NCBI RefSeq assembly: GCF_022271435.1
Contig: NZ_JAFIQY010000001.1
Location: forward strand, 577,326-641,325
Reading direction: 5' to 3'
Source: Streptomyces monomycini
GTDB lineage: Bacteria > Actinomycetota > Actinomycetes > Streptomycetales > Streptomycetaceae
DNA: 64,000 nucleotides
The notes below the pieces were generated by a model. That model saw only the letters and a program-made list of their open reading frames with translations. It had not been told where the DNA came from and did no database searches. Positions 16,832 to 24,437 of the stretch are shown piece after piece. The position numbers were made by a program, and so were the translations under genes. Positions within the stretch are counted from its first letter, which is position 1. Each line of letters opens with the position of its first letter.

Positions 16832-17815
16832 ATGGACCACGCCACGCCGCACGCGGGCCCGGGGCACGTCCGCGCGTTCGCCCCCGGGGACGTGGCCCCG
16901 CTCGTCGCCGCGTGGGCCCGCGGCGCTCCGTACGACCCCGTGACGCCGGAACGTTTCCGCCTTCAGGTGCTGCTCGACCCGAACTTCGATCCGGCGGGTC
17001 TGCACGTGGCCGTGCGGGACGGTGCGGTGGTCGGGGCCGCGTACGGGGTGCGCCGGACCGTCGCGACGGCCGGCGGCGATCTGGAGCCGGAGCAGGGCTG
17101 GGTGCCGTTCTTCTTCGTGGACCCGGCCGTCCGCCGCGCCGGGCTCGGGCGCCGGCTGCTCACCGGGGTGCTCGACTGGCTCGCCGGGCACGGCCGTACC
17201 CGGGTGGACTTCGCCTCGTACACACCGCACTACTTCCTGCCCGGTCTGGACCGTGCCGCCTACCCGGACGCCGCCCGGCTGCTGGCGAAGCTGGGTTTCC
17301 GGCCCCGGGGCGAGGCCGTCGCGATGGACCTCGGACTGGTCGGCCACCGGATGCCCGACGCGGTGCGCGAGCGGGCCGCCGCGCTGGCCGCCGAGGGCTA
17401 CCGCTTCGGCACACCGCGGGACGACGATCTGGTGGGGCTGCTGCGGCTGGCCGGGGACGAGTTCGGCCCCGACTGGCCGTGGGCGATCCGCCGCGCCCTG
17501 GAGGGCGGGGCTCCGCTGGACCGCATCGTGACGGCGCACGACCCGTCGGGCCGGGTCGTGGGCTGGGCGATGCACGGGGCGTACGAGGGCCTGGCCGAAC
17601 GGTTCGGGCCGTTCGGGGTGCGGGCGGACCAGCGCGGCACCGGCCTGGGCAAGGTACTGCTGCACCTGACGCTGGAGCGGATGCGGGCGGCGGGCGCGCA
17701 CGGCGCGTGGTTCCTGTGGACGGGCGAGCGGAGCCCGGCCGGGCGGCTGTACAGATCGGCGGGGTTCGTCACGACCCGTACGTTCGAGATCCTGCGGCGG
17801 GAGGTACGGCCATGA
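16832..17815 (+). CDS. Tandem-GNAT N-acetyltransferase
   Basis: 327 aa from ATG 16832 with GAGAGGA upstream. Two GNAT folds: the first has the acetyl-CoA loop VDPAVRRAGLGRRLL (about residues 95-110). The second has VRADQRGTGLGKVLL (about 268-282), each with the Q/RxxGxG/A-type pattern. Double-GNAT proteins include mycothiol synthase and various aminoglycoside or small-molecule acetyltransferases; this one does not obviously match MshD. It overlaps the next binding-protein gene by ATGA, so it is part of the sugar ABC operon and may modify the imported compound. Confidence 0.82.
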   Translation: MDHATPHAGPGHVRAFAPGDVAPLVAAWARGAPYDPVTPERFRLQVLLDPNFDPAGLHVAVRDGAVVGAAYGVRRTVATAGGDLEPEQGWVPFFFVDPAVRRAGLGRRLLTGVLDWLAGHGRTRVDFASYTPHYFLPGLDRAAYPDAARLLAKLGFRPRGEAVAMDLGLVGHRMPDAVRERAAALAAEGYRFGTPRDDDLVGLLRLAGDEFGPDWPWAIRRALEGGAPLDRIVTAHDPSGRVVGWAMHGAYEGLAERFGPFGVRADQRGTGLGKVLLHLTLERMRAAGAHGAWFLWTGERSPAGRLYRSAGFVTTRTFEILRREVRP

Positions 17816-19131
17816 GGCGGCGGCGGGTGCTGGCGGGGCTGGCGGGAGCGGCGGTGACGGCGGCGGGCTGCGGCGCCCCGGGCCGGAGCGGGAGCGGCCG
17901 CCCCGGCGACCCGGTCGTGCTGACGCTGCTGTCGCACTATGCGACGGAGCCGCTGGAGTCGGCGCTGCAACGGGCGGTCGACGCCTGGAACGCCGGGCAC
18001 GACCGGGTGCATGTGCGGACCACGGCGGTCCGTTTCCAGGATCTGCTGACCACCTTGATGGTCCGGCAGGCCGCGGGGCAGGGCGCGGACATCATCCACC
18101 CGTACAGCCTGTGGGCCGGGCAGCTGGCGCAGGCCGGGGTGGTGCGGCCGGCACCGCCCGAGGACGCCGCCCGCATCGATCGTGGCTTCGCGCGCGCCGC
18201 GGTCCGGGCGGCCTCGGTGCGCGGCCGGATCATCGGCTACCCCACGGAGGTGCAGTCCTACGCGCTGTACTACAACAAGCGGCTGCTGCGCGCGGCCGGG
18301 GTGGACGGGCCGCCGCGCACCTGGCGGGAGCTGGAGGAGACCGCGTACCGGACCGCGCGGCGCGACCGGCACGGCAACACGCTCGTACAGGGTTTCGGGC
18401 TGTCGCGGACCGACGACGCGACCGTGGTGAACCAGACGCTGGCGCTGCTGGCCTCCCGCGGCGGATCGTTCCTCCAGGCGGACGGCTCGCGCAGTGCCCT
18501 CGGCTCCCCCGCCGGCCGGGCCGTCTTCGCGCTGGAACGCCGGCTGATCGACCGGGGCGCGAGCGACCCCGGCATCGACCTGATGAAAGCTTTCCCCGCG
18601 GGGCGGGTGGCGATGGCGGTCAGCGGCGGCTGGTGGACCGGCAGCCTGAAGCAGACCATGGGCCGGGACTACCGCGATGTCGCGGTGGCGCCGGTTCCGG
18701 GGCCCGCGCCCGGCAACCGGGGCACGGTCACCACCGGCTTCCTGCTGGGCGTCAACGCCAAGAGCCGGTATCCGCGGGAGGCCTGGGAGTTCCTGCGCTG
18801 GCTGAACGACGAGGTGGTGCCGGCCGGCCCGCGGGCGGGCCGGGCCGCCGCGGTGCGCGCCACCCGCATGAGCGTCCTGCAGATGTCGGTCGGCACGATG
18901 ACCGGGCGCACCCGCGACATGCGGGGCCTGCTGGCCGCCGGCGGCGATCCGAACCTGGGCCCGTTCGTCGACGCGCTGGACTACGCCACGCCGGAGCCGA
19001 ACGGGCCGCGCGCGCAGAAGGCGAAGGCGCTGCTGCGCAAGAACATCGAGCAGATGTGGACCGGCCGCCTGTCACCGGACGACGCCGTCCGCAAGGCCGT
19101 ACACCAGGTCGACCAGGAGCTCTCCCGCTGA
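17812..19131 (+). CDS. ABC transporter lipoprotein solute-binding protein
   Basis: 439 aa from ATG 17812, overlapping the GNAT gene by four bases. Short signal peptide MRRRRVLAGLAGAAVTAAGC with lipobox Cys20. Family 1 solute-binding protein: VVLTLLSHYATEPLESALQR, GADIIHPYSLWAGQL, EVQSYALYYNKRLL, FPAGRVAMAVSGGWW, FLLGVNAKSRYPREAWEFL. It should capture an oligosaccharide or related carbohydrate for the two downstream permeases. The ligand cannot be assigned. Confidence 0.87.
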   Translation: MRRRRVLAGLAGAAVTAAGCGAPGRSGSGRPGDPVVLTLLSHYATEPLESALQRAVDAWNAGHDRVHVRTTAVRFQDLLTTLMVRQAAGQGADIIHPYSLWAGQLAQAGVVRPAPPEDAARIDRGFARAAVRAASVRGRIIGYPTEVQSYALYYNKRLLRAAGVDGPPRTWRELEETAYRTARRDRHGNTLVQGFGLSRTDDATVVNQTLALLASRGGSFLQADGSRSALGSPAGRAVFALERRLIDRGASDPGIDLMKAFPAGRVAMAVSGGWWTGSLKQTMGRDYRDVAVAPVPGPAPGNRGTVTTGFLLGVNAKSRYPREAWEFLRWLNDEVVPAGPRAGRAAAVRATRMSVLQMSVGTMTGRTRDMRGLLAAGGDPNLGPFVDALDYATPEPNGPRAQKAKALLRKNIEQMWTGRLSPDDAVRKAVHQVDQELSR

Positions 19132-19194
19132 CCCCACGCCCCGCCCCACGGGCCCCCACCCGTCGGCCCGCCCGTCCCGAAAGGCTGGTGCTGC

Positions 19195-20214
19195 ATGGCG
19201 ACAACGGTCGGAAGCGCGGACGAGGACGGGGACGGCGGGCGGGCCGGCACGGACGCCCTGGGCCGCGGTGACGAGGACGGCGGGCGGGCGGGCGTACGGG
19301 CGGCCGGCAGCCGCGCCGGCGCCGCCGCGCACCGGCGCCGCCGTCGGCAGACCGTCGTCGCCTACCTCTTCCTCACGCCCAGTCTGCTCTTCTTCGCGAT
19401 CTTCCTCTTCCTGCCGCTGCTCTTCGCGGTGCTGCTGTCGCTGTCCCGCTGGGCGGGCTTCGACCTCGCCGACATACGGCCGGTGGGCACGGAGAACTTC
19501 GCCGCCCTCTTCGCCCGCGGCTCGTCCTTCCTGACACCGGTCCTGAGCAACACGCTGCTGTACGCGCTGGGCACCGTGGTCCTGGCGCTGACCGGCGCCG
19601 TACTGGTCGCCCACTGCATCACCAACCTGCGCTTCCAGGGCCTGTGGCGGACGCTGTACTTCCTGCCGATCGTCACCACCGTGGTCGCGGTCGGCAATGT
19701 GTGGAAGTACATGTACGAGCCGGGCGGCCTGGTCAACGGGGTGCTCAACGCGCTCGGCCTGCGCTCCGTGGCCTTCCTCCAGGACCCGGCGACGGCGCTG
19801 CCGTCGATCGTCGTGGTCCAGGCGTGGGCCTCCCTCGGCTCCGCGATCCTCGTCCTCACCGCGGGCCTGAAGGCGATTCCGCGCTCCTACTACGAGGCGG
19901 CGGAGCTGGACGGGGCCGGGCAGTTCACCGTCTTCACGCGCATCACGCTGCCGCTGCTGCGGCCGTCGCTGCTGTTCGTGTGCGTGACCCAGTTCATCAC
20001 CGGGCTCCAGTCGTTCGCGCTGATCACCGTGATGACCGGCGAGGGCGGGCCGGGCGACGCGACCAGTGTCGCCGCCCTGGAGATGTACCAGCGGGCGTTC
20101 AAGTACGGGGACTGGGGTTCGGCGAGCGCGGCGGCCCTGGTGCTGTTCGTGCTGATCCTGGTGATCACTTTGGTGCAGTTGTGGCTGTTCCGGCGGAAGG
20201 GAGAGGACGCGTGA
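19195..20214 (+). CDS. Carbohydrate ABC transporter permease (MalF type)
   Basis: 339 aa. A 50-residue Asp/Gly/Arg-rich cytoplasmic leader precedes six helices, beginning TVVAYLFLTPSLLFFAIFLF. EAA loop YEAAELDGAGQFTVFTRITL near residue 232. It follows the binding protein after 63 bp and overlaps the second permease by GTGA. No dedicated ATPase gene is present. Confidence 0.88.
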   Translation: MATTVGSADEDGDGGRAGTDALGRGDEDGGRAGVRAAGSRAGAAAHRRRRRQTVVAYLFLTPSLLFFAIFLFLPLLFAVLLSLSRWAGFDLADIRPVGTENFAALFARGSSFLTPVLSNTLLYALGTVVLALTGAVLVAHCITNLRFQGLWRTLYFLPIVTTVVAVGNVWKYMYEPGGLVNGVLNALGLRSVAFLQDPATALPSIVVVQAWASLGSAILVLTAGLKAIPRSYYEAAELDGAGQFTVFTRITLPLLRPSLLFVCVTQFITGLQSFALITVMTGEGGPGDATSVAALEMYQRAFKYGDWGSASAAALVLFVLILVITLVQLWLFRRKGEDA

Positions 20215-21083
20215 GACGGCGCAGGCGCTTCCCGTGGCTGTCGTACCTGCTGGTGGGGGTGGGTGCGGTGGTGACGGTGGTCCCGTTCCTGGACATGCTG
20301 CTGACCTCGTTCAAGGGGGCGGGCGAGTACGGCAGGCTCCCGTACCGCTTCCTTCCGGAAGCCTTCGAGCTGTCCAACTACCGGGAGGCGTTCGTCCGGC
20401 TCGATCTGCCGCTGCTGTTCCGCAACAGCGTCGTCGCCACCGCCGTGATCACCGGGTCGGTGCTGCTGACGTCCTCCCTGGCGGGGTACGCCCTGGCCAA
20501 GCTGCGCTTTCCCGGCCGGGACCTGATCTTCCGGCTGGTGCTGGCGACGATGATGTTCCCGCCGTTCGTCTTCTTCATCCCGCACTTCCTGATCCTCGTG
20601 CACTGGCCGCTGGCGGGCGGCAACGGGCCGCTCGGCGATGGCGGCGCGGGGCTGACGGTCAGCCTCGCCGCGCTGGTCATGCCGTTCCTGGTGTCCGGGT
20701 TCGGGATCTTCCTGATGCGGCAGTTCATCGTCTCTGTACCGGACGAGATGCTGGAGGCGGCCCGGATCGACGGCGCCGGGGAGTTCACGGTGTGGTGGCG
20801 CATCGTCGTGCCGCAGACCAAGCCGGTGGCCGTGACCCTCGCGCTGCTCACCTTCGTCAGCGCCTGGAACGAGTACATCTGGGCGCTGCTGGTGTCGACC
20901 GCGAATCCCCGTCTGATGACGCTGCCCGTGGGCATCCAAACCTTGCAGAGCTATCTGGACCCGAACCGCATGGTGCCCGTCATGATGGCCGGGCTCATGA
21001 TGAGTGTGCTGCCCGTGCTGCTTCTGTTCCTCCTGTTGCAGAAGTACTACATCAGGGGTGTCATGCTCAGCGGCCTCAAGTAG
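20211..21083 (+). CDS. Carbohydrate ABC transporter permease (MalG type)
   Basis: 290 aa from GTG 20211 in a GTGA overlap with the first permease. Six helices, MalG-type start (FPWLSYLLVGVGAVVTVVPF) and EAA loop LEAARIDGAGEFTVWWRIVV. Completes the transporter. Last gene of the operon; its end is close to the convergent TetR gene and a short tandem repeat. Confidence 0.9.
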   Translation: MRRRRRFPWLSYLLVGVGAVVTVVPFLDMLLTSFKGAGEYGRLPYRFLPEAFELSNYREAFVRLDLPLLFRNSVVATAVITGSVLLTSSLAGYALAKLRFPGRDLIFRLVLATMMFPPFVFFIPHFLILVHWPLAGGNGPLGDGGAGLTVSLAALVMPFLVSGFGIFLMRQFIVSVPDEMLEAARIDGAGEFTVWWRIVVPQTKPVAVTLALLTFVSAWNEYIWALLVSTANPRLMTLPVGIQTLQSYLDPNRMVPVMMAGLMMSVLPVLLLFLLLQKYYIRGVMLSGLK

Positions 21084-21102
21084 GGCGGTGGCCGCGGTGC
21101 CG

Positions 21103-21134
21103 GGCGGTCAGGCGGTCAGGCGGTCAGGCGGTCA
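21103..21134. repeat. Four tandem GGCGGTCA octamers at the permease/TetR junction
   Basis: Perfect copies at 21103-21110, 21111-21118, 21119-21126 and 21127-21134. The last TCA is the complement of the TGA stop of the minus-strand TetR gene. It fills nearly the whole 48-bp gap between the convergent genes. Confidence 0.9.
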
Positions 21135-21761
21135 GGCGACCGTGCCGTCCTGCTGCTGCTCCTCGAAGGTGAGCAGCGGCCGGAGGGCGGGTACGGCGAT
21201 CCCCGGCAGCAGGTACCGCCACAGGGTGGTGATCCGCTGGTGCAGGTCGGCCCGGCCGGTGGAGATCTGCGACAGCAGCTGGGTGCCGGAGTAGGAGCTG
21301 ACCAGCACCCAGGCCAGCTCGTCCACGTCCACCGCCGGCAGCAGCTCCCCCTTGTCCCGGGCGGCGCTCAGCTGTCCGGCGAACTCCTGCACCCAGTACT
21401 GGTACGGGGCGTCGTCCTGGACACCGAACTCGCCCTGTTCGATCGCCAGCCGCACCCCGGCCCGCAGCGCCGGATTGGTCTGGAGCTGTCCGGCGAGGTA
21501 CAGCGTGGTGTCGATCAGCCGTTGCAGGCCGTCCTCCCCGGACGGCAGCTCCAGTCCGTCTCCCTGCTCGACCATCACGGCGTGCGCGAGCGCCATCTTG
21601 GACGGGAAGTGGAAATACATGCCGCCCTGGGTGACCCCCGCCCGCTTCATGATCTTGCTGACACTCGCGCCGCTGAATCCGAACTCGTCGAACACCTCGG
21701 AAGCCGCCCGGAGAATAGCCTCTCGGGTCTTGACCGCCCGTTCCTGCACTGACCGCACCAT
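21132..21761 (-). CDS. ArpA/ScbR-like TetR regulator (gamma-butyrolactone-receptor family)
   Basis: 209 aa counted from ATG 21761. GTG 21758, better spaced from AGGGAA, or TTG 21773 are alternatives. The N-terminal TetR HTH (ERAVKTREAILRAASEVFDE, SVSKIMKRAGVTQGG, MYFHFPSKMALAHAVM) and the ligand domain (LRAGVRLAIEQGEFG, YQYWVQEFAGQLSAARDKGE, LLPGIAVPALRP) align in pattern with gamma-butyrolactone receptors, including a Trp in the expected pocket region. These proteins release DNA on binding butyrolactone-type hormones or late metabolites. No AfsA-type synthase is nearby, so it could be a pseudo-receptor. Its target is unknown. Confidence 0.75.
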   Translation of the reverse strand: MVRSVQERAVKTREAILRAASEVFDEFGFSGASVSKIMKRAGVTQGGMYFHFPSKMALAHAVMVEQGDGLELPSGEDGLQRLIDTTLYLAGQLQTNPALRAGVRLAIEQGEFGVQDDAPYQYWVQEFAGQLSAARDKGELLPAVDVDELAWVLVSSYSGTQLLSQISTGRADLHQRITTLWRYLLPGIAVPALRPLLTFEEQQQDGTVA

Positions 21762-21933
21762 TTCCCTAGGCAAACACGTGAATGGTACGAAGAAAACGCG
21801 AACCCTGCCGCATCGGTACCGGCCCCGCCCGAAATAAAGATCATTACGGGGGCCCGGCCGGAGACGGCGGTGCCGCGGTCCAACTGCGCAGGGCGGGCAG
21901 ACGGCCGCCGCCGCGGCGACCGCCGCCGGACCC

Positions 21934-23214
21934 TCAGTCGCCGGGGTCGCCGCACAGGTGGTCCAAGGCGAACGCCCCGGCCCGGTCCTGCATCAGCCGT
22001 TCGGCCTCCAACTGCTCCAGCAGCTTCTTCAGGAGGCCGGGGTCCTGCGGGTCCTGCAAGAACTCCAGTACGGCCCGCTGGAACGCGCCCCGCAAGGTCG
22101 AGGGCATGGCGTCGGAGGCGTCGAAACAGATCTCGTCCGCCGCGTCGAAGAGTTTCTGCACCGCGGCGGTGCCGGCCGAGAGCCGGCCCCCGCCCGTGCT
22201 CCGGTCGGGGAACAGCGGGCGCTCCTCCGGTTTCGCCAGCCGGGCCCACACGTCACGGGCCGCCTGCGAGGTCAGCTCCCGCAGCAGGTCCCAGGCGGCG
22301 TCGCTCGGCCGGAAGACGGCCGCCATGTCGCCGGAGACCTCGAACGCCCGGGGGCCGGCCGGCAGCCCGGGGACGAACGTGCGGGTGGGGGCGGGCAGCA
22401 CGTCGTCGCCGTAGTGCCGGCGGATGAAGGACCCCTGGTGCTCCAGGGTGCACTTGCCGCTGTTCAGGAGTCCGTACCGGCCGCCGCCCAGGCTCTCGAA
22501 TTCGGTCGATATCGCCTCTTCGGCCGCTTTGGTCCCGTCCTGTGCGAGCACATCCCGCCACGCCTGCCAGGCCGACCTCACCTGCGGACTGGTCCAGGGC
22601 AGCTTGCCGGTGGCCCAGTCCTCGTACACGTTCGCGCCGTACTTCTGGAGCAGCAGGTCCTCGATCCAGTCCGTACCCGGCCAGCCGGACGTGGCGCCCG
22701 ACGCCATGCCCAGGCACCAGCGGGGGTTCTCGGCCGCCTTGAGATCGCCGGGGCGGCTCCAGACGATGCTCTTGAGGTCCACCCGCACCGGCACCCAGTA
22801 CGAGTGCCGCCGCCGCTTTCCCGTCACGTCCTCCAGCGTGATCTGCTGCGCCCACGGCCCCAGCGCCGATCCCGCCACGTCGTCCGCCAGCACCTTGGCG
22901 TCACCGTCACGCGCGTACTCGGCCAGCTCGCCCAGACCGTTGAGGATCGCCACGTCGGGCGGTGTCTTCGTGCGCAGCTGGGCCGACAGGGTCTCCCGCA
23001 GGGAGCGGGTGCCCTCGTACTCGTACGACTGTCCCGTGCGTCTGCCGATCTCCTTCAGCATCCCGACGAACGGAATCTCCTCGCCGTCCGTCCAGGGGCC
23101 CAGGACCACCACCGTCCGGTCCTGCCCGGTGGAGCAGCCCGCCGACACCAGGGCGGTCGTGATCAGCAGGCAGCAGGCCAGGGCCGGGCGCAGCAGCCGG
23201 CGCGTGCTTCTCAT
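21934..23214 (-). CDS. Lipoprotein solute-binding protein of the protease-kinase operon
   Basis: 426 aa from ATG 23214, overlapping the upstream membrane-protein gene by four bases. Signal peptide with lipobox TALVSAGC (Cys27). Binding-protein features include VVVLGPWTDGEEIPFVGMLK, TPPDVAILNGLGELAEYARD, HSYWVPVRVDLKSIVW, FEVSGDMAAVFRPSDAAWDL. Unlike the other two binding proteins here it has no permease partner. It is the last gene of a three-gene unit with a GlnX-like membrane protein and a PknG-like kinase, the position GlnH takes in mycobacteria. So it is likely a ligand sensor rather than a transporter component. Confidence 0.82.
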   Translation of the reverse strand: MRSTRRLLRPALACCLLITTALVSAGCSTGQDRTVVVLGPWTDGEEIPFVGMLKEIGRRTGQSYEYEGTRSLRETLSAQLRTKTPPDVAILNGLGELAEYARDGDAKVLADDVAGSALGPWAQQITLEDVTGKRRRHSYWVPVRVDLKSIVWSRPGDLKAAENPRWCLGMASGATSGWPGTDWIEDLLLQKYGANVYEDWATGKLPWTSPQVRSAWQAWRDVLAQDGTKAAEEAISTEFESLGGGRYGLLNSGKCTLEHQGSFIRRHYGDDVLPAPTRTFVPGLPAGPRAFEVSGDMAAVFRPSDAAWDLLRELTSQAARDVWARLAKPEERPLFPDRSTGGGRLSAGTAAVQKLFDAADEICFDASDAMPSTLRGAFQRAVLEFLQDPQDPGLLKKLLEQLEAERLMQDRAGAFALDHLCGDPGD

Positions 23215-24437
23215 GCCTTCCCCCAGTCGATCTTCCAGTGTTCCCTGCCGTACCGGCGGAGCGTGAGGCCGCAGCCCACGGCGCCCGCCGCACCGACGGA
23301 CAGGGCCAGTACGGACGCCCGCGCCCACCCGTCCGGGTGGGTGCCACGCAGTCTCTCGGCGAGTGCGGCGTCCGCCCGGTCGATCGCGGCATCGGGCCCG
23401 CGCGACGAGCCGGCCTGCCGCGTGCCGTCGCCGGACGGGCGGGGCACGGTGATCTGCCCGATCCCCGACACGGAACGCTCCACGTCCCGCTGGGCCCGCT
23501 GCTGCGCGGCGACACCGGACGACAGCACCACGAGCACCAGCAGGACGGGCAGGGCGTACAGCACCAGCAGCGGGCCGCGGACCCGCAGGCCGGCCCGTAC
23601 GAAGTCGAGCAGGCCGACGAAGACGAAGACGAGGAGCAGCGTGGCCGGGAGCGCGACCGAGGCCGTGACGGCGAGCACGGTGTGACGGTCCCCCCGGTCG
23701 GCCACGGCGGCACGCAGGTCCTTCTCCAGGGCGTCGATGCGCTGGAGTACGGCGGTCGGGCCGGTGCGCAGCAGATCCGCCGCGTAGTCCATGCCCGCCC
23801 TGCGCAGCGGCGCGCTGTCGTGGTGGCTGCCGGCCCAGTCGATCCAGCCGTCGTAGGCGCTGACCAGGCCCGACACCACGCGGACCACCTGCTCCTGCGC
23901 CCTGCTCAGCGCTCCGGTCTGCACGGTGTTGTTGAGGCTCTGCGACGCCTTGGTCACCAGGGACGGATAGCGCTCGCCGAGCCCGACGAGGGCGGTCTGC
24001 GGCGGGGGGTCGTCGCCGCCGGTGCCGAGCCGTTGTTCGGCCTCCTGCTGCGCGAGGACCAGCGACACCCGGGCGTGCGCCAGGTCGACCAGCGCGGGGG
24101 CGTAGCGGTCGCGCAGCTCTTCGGTACGGCGGTGCACGTCGAAGTACGCCGTCCCCGCCAGGGCGAGCACCGTGAACATCAGGGCGGGCAGCAGCACCAT
24201 GCGGCTGAACAGAAACTTCCCGGTGGGCCGCAGCGCTCCGCCCGCGTCACGGCCGGCCGACCAGTGCCACAGCGCACGGCCCGGCCCCCGCCGCCTCCCG
24301 CGGGCCCCGGGCCGGACGCCGGAGTCCTTCCCGCCGTGCTCGGCGGGCCGGGTGTCGGCGGGCGCGGGGCCAGTGGGTCCCGGATCGCCCGGGCCGGGCC
24401 GTCGCGGGCCCGGCCGGGGGCCGTCGTCGTGGTTCAT
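23211..24437 (-). CDS. Four-helix membrane protein, GlnX-like signal transducer
   Basis: 408 aa. Residues 1-70 are a Pro/Gly/Arg-rich cytoplasmic tail. Helix 1 (MVLLPALMFTVLALAGTAYF, ~80-99) is followed by a ~150-residue external helical domain (LVDLAHARVSLVLAQQEAEQ). Then come helices 2 and 3 (about 253-310), a second short external part, helix 4 (ASVLALSVGAAGAVGCGLTL) and a short inner tail. This topology and the operon position between a PknG-like kinase and a lipoprotein binding protein match mycobacterial GlnX, which links GlnH to PknG. Sequence identity to GlnX cannot be measured here. Both ends overlap neighbouring genes (ATGA). Confidence 0.7.
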   Translation of the reverse strand: MNHDDGPRPGPRRPGPGDPGPTGPAPADTRPAEHGGKDSGVRPGARGRRRGPGRALWHWSAGRDAGGALRPTGKFLFSRMVLLPALMFTVLALAGTAYFDVHRRTEELRDRYAPALVDLAHARVSLVLAQQEAEQRLGTGGDDPPPQTALVGLGERYPSLVTKASQSLNNTVQTGALSRAQEQVVRVVSGLVSAYDGWIDWAGSHHDSAPLRRAGMDYAADLLRTGPTAVLQRIDALEKDLRAAVADRGDRHTVLAVTASVALPATLLLVFVFVGLLDFVRAGLRVRGPLLVLYALPVLLVLVVLSSGVAAQQRAQRDVERSVSGIGQITVPRPSGDGTRQAGSSRGPDAAIDRADAALAERLRGTHPDGWARASVLALSVGAAGAVGCGLTLRRYGREHWKIDWGKA

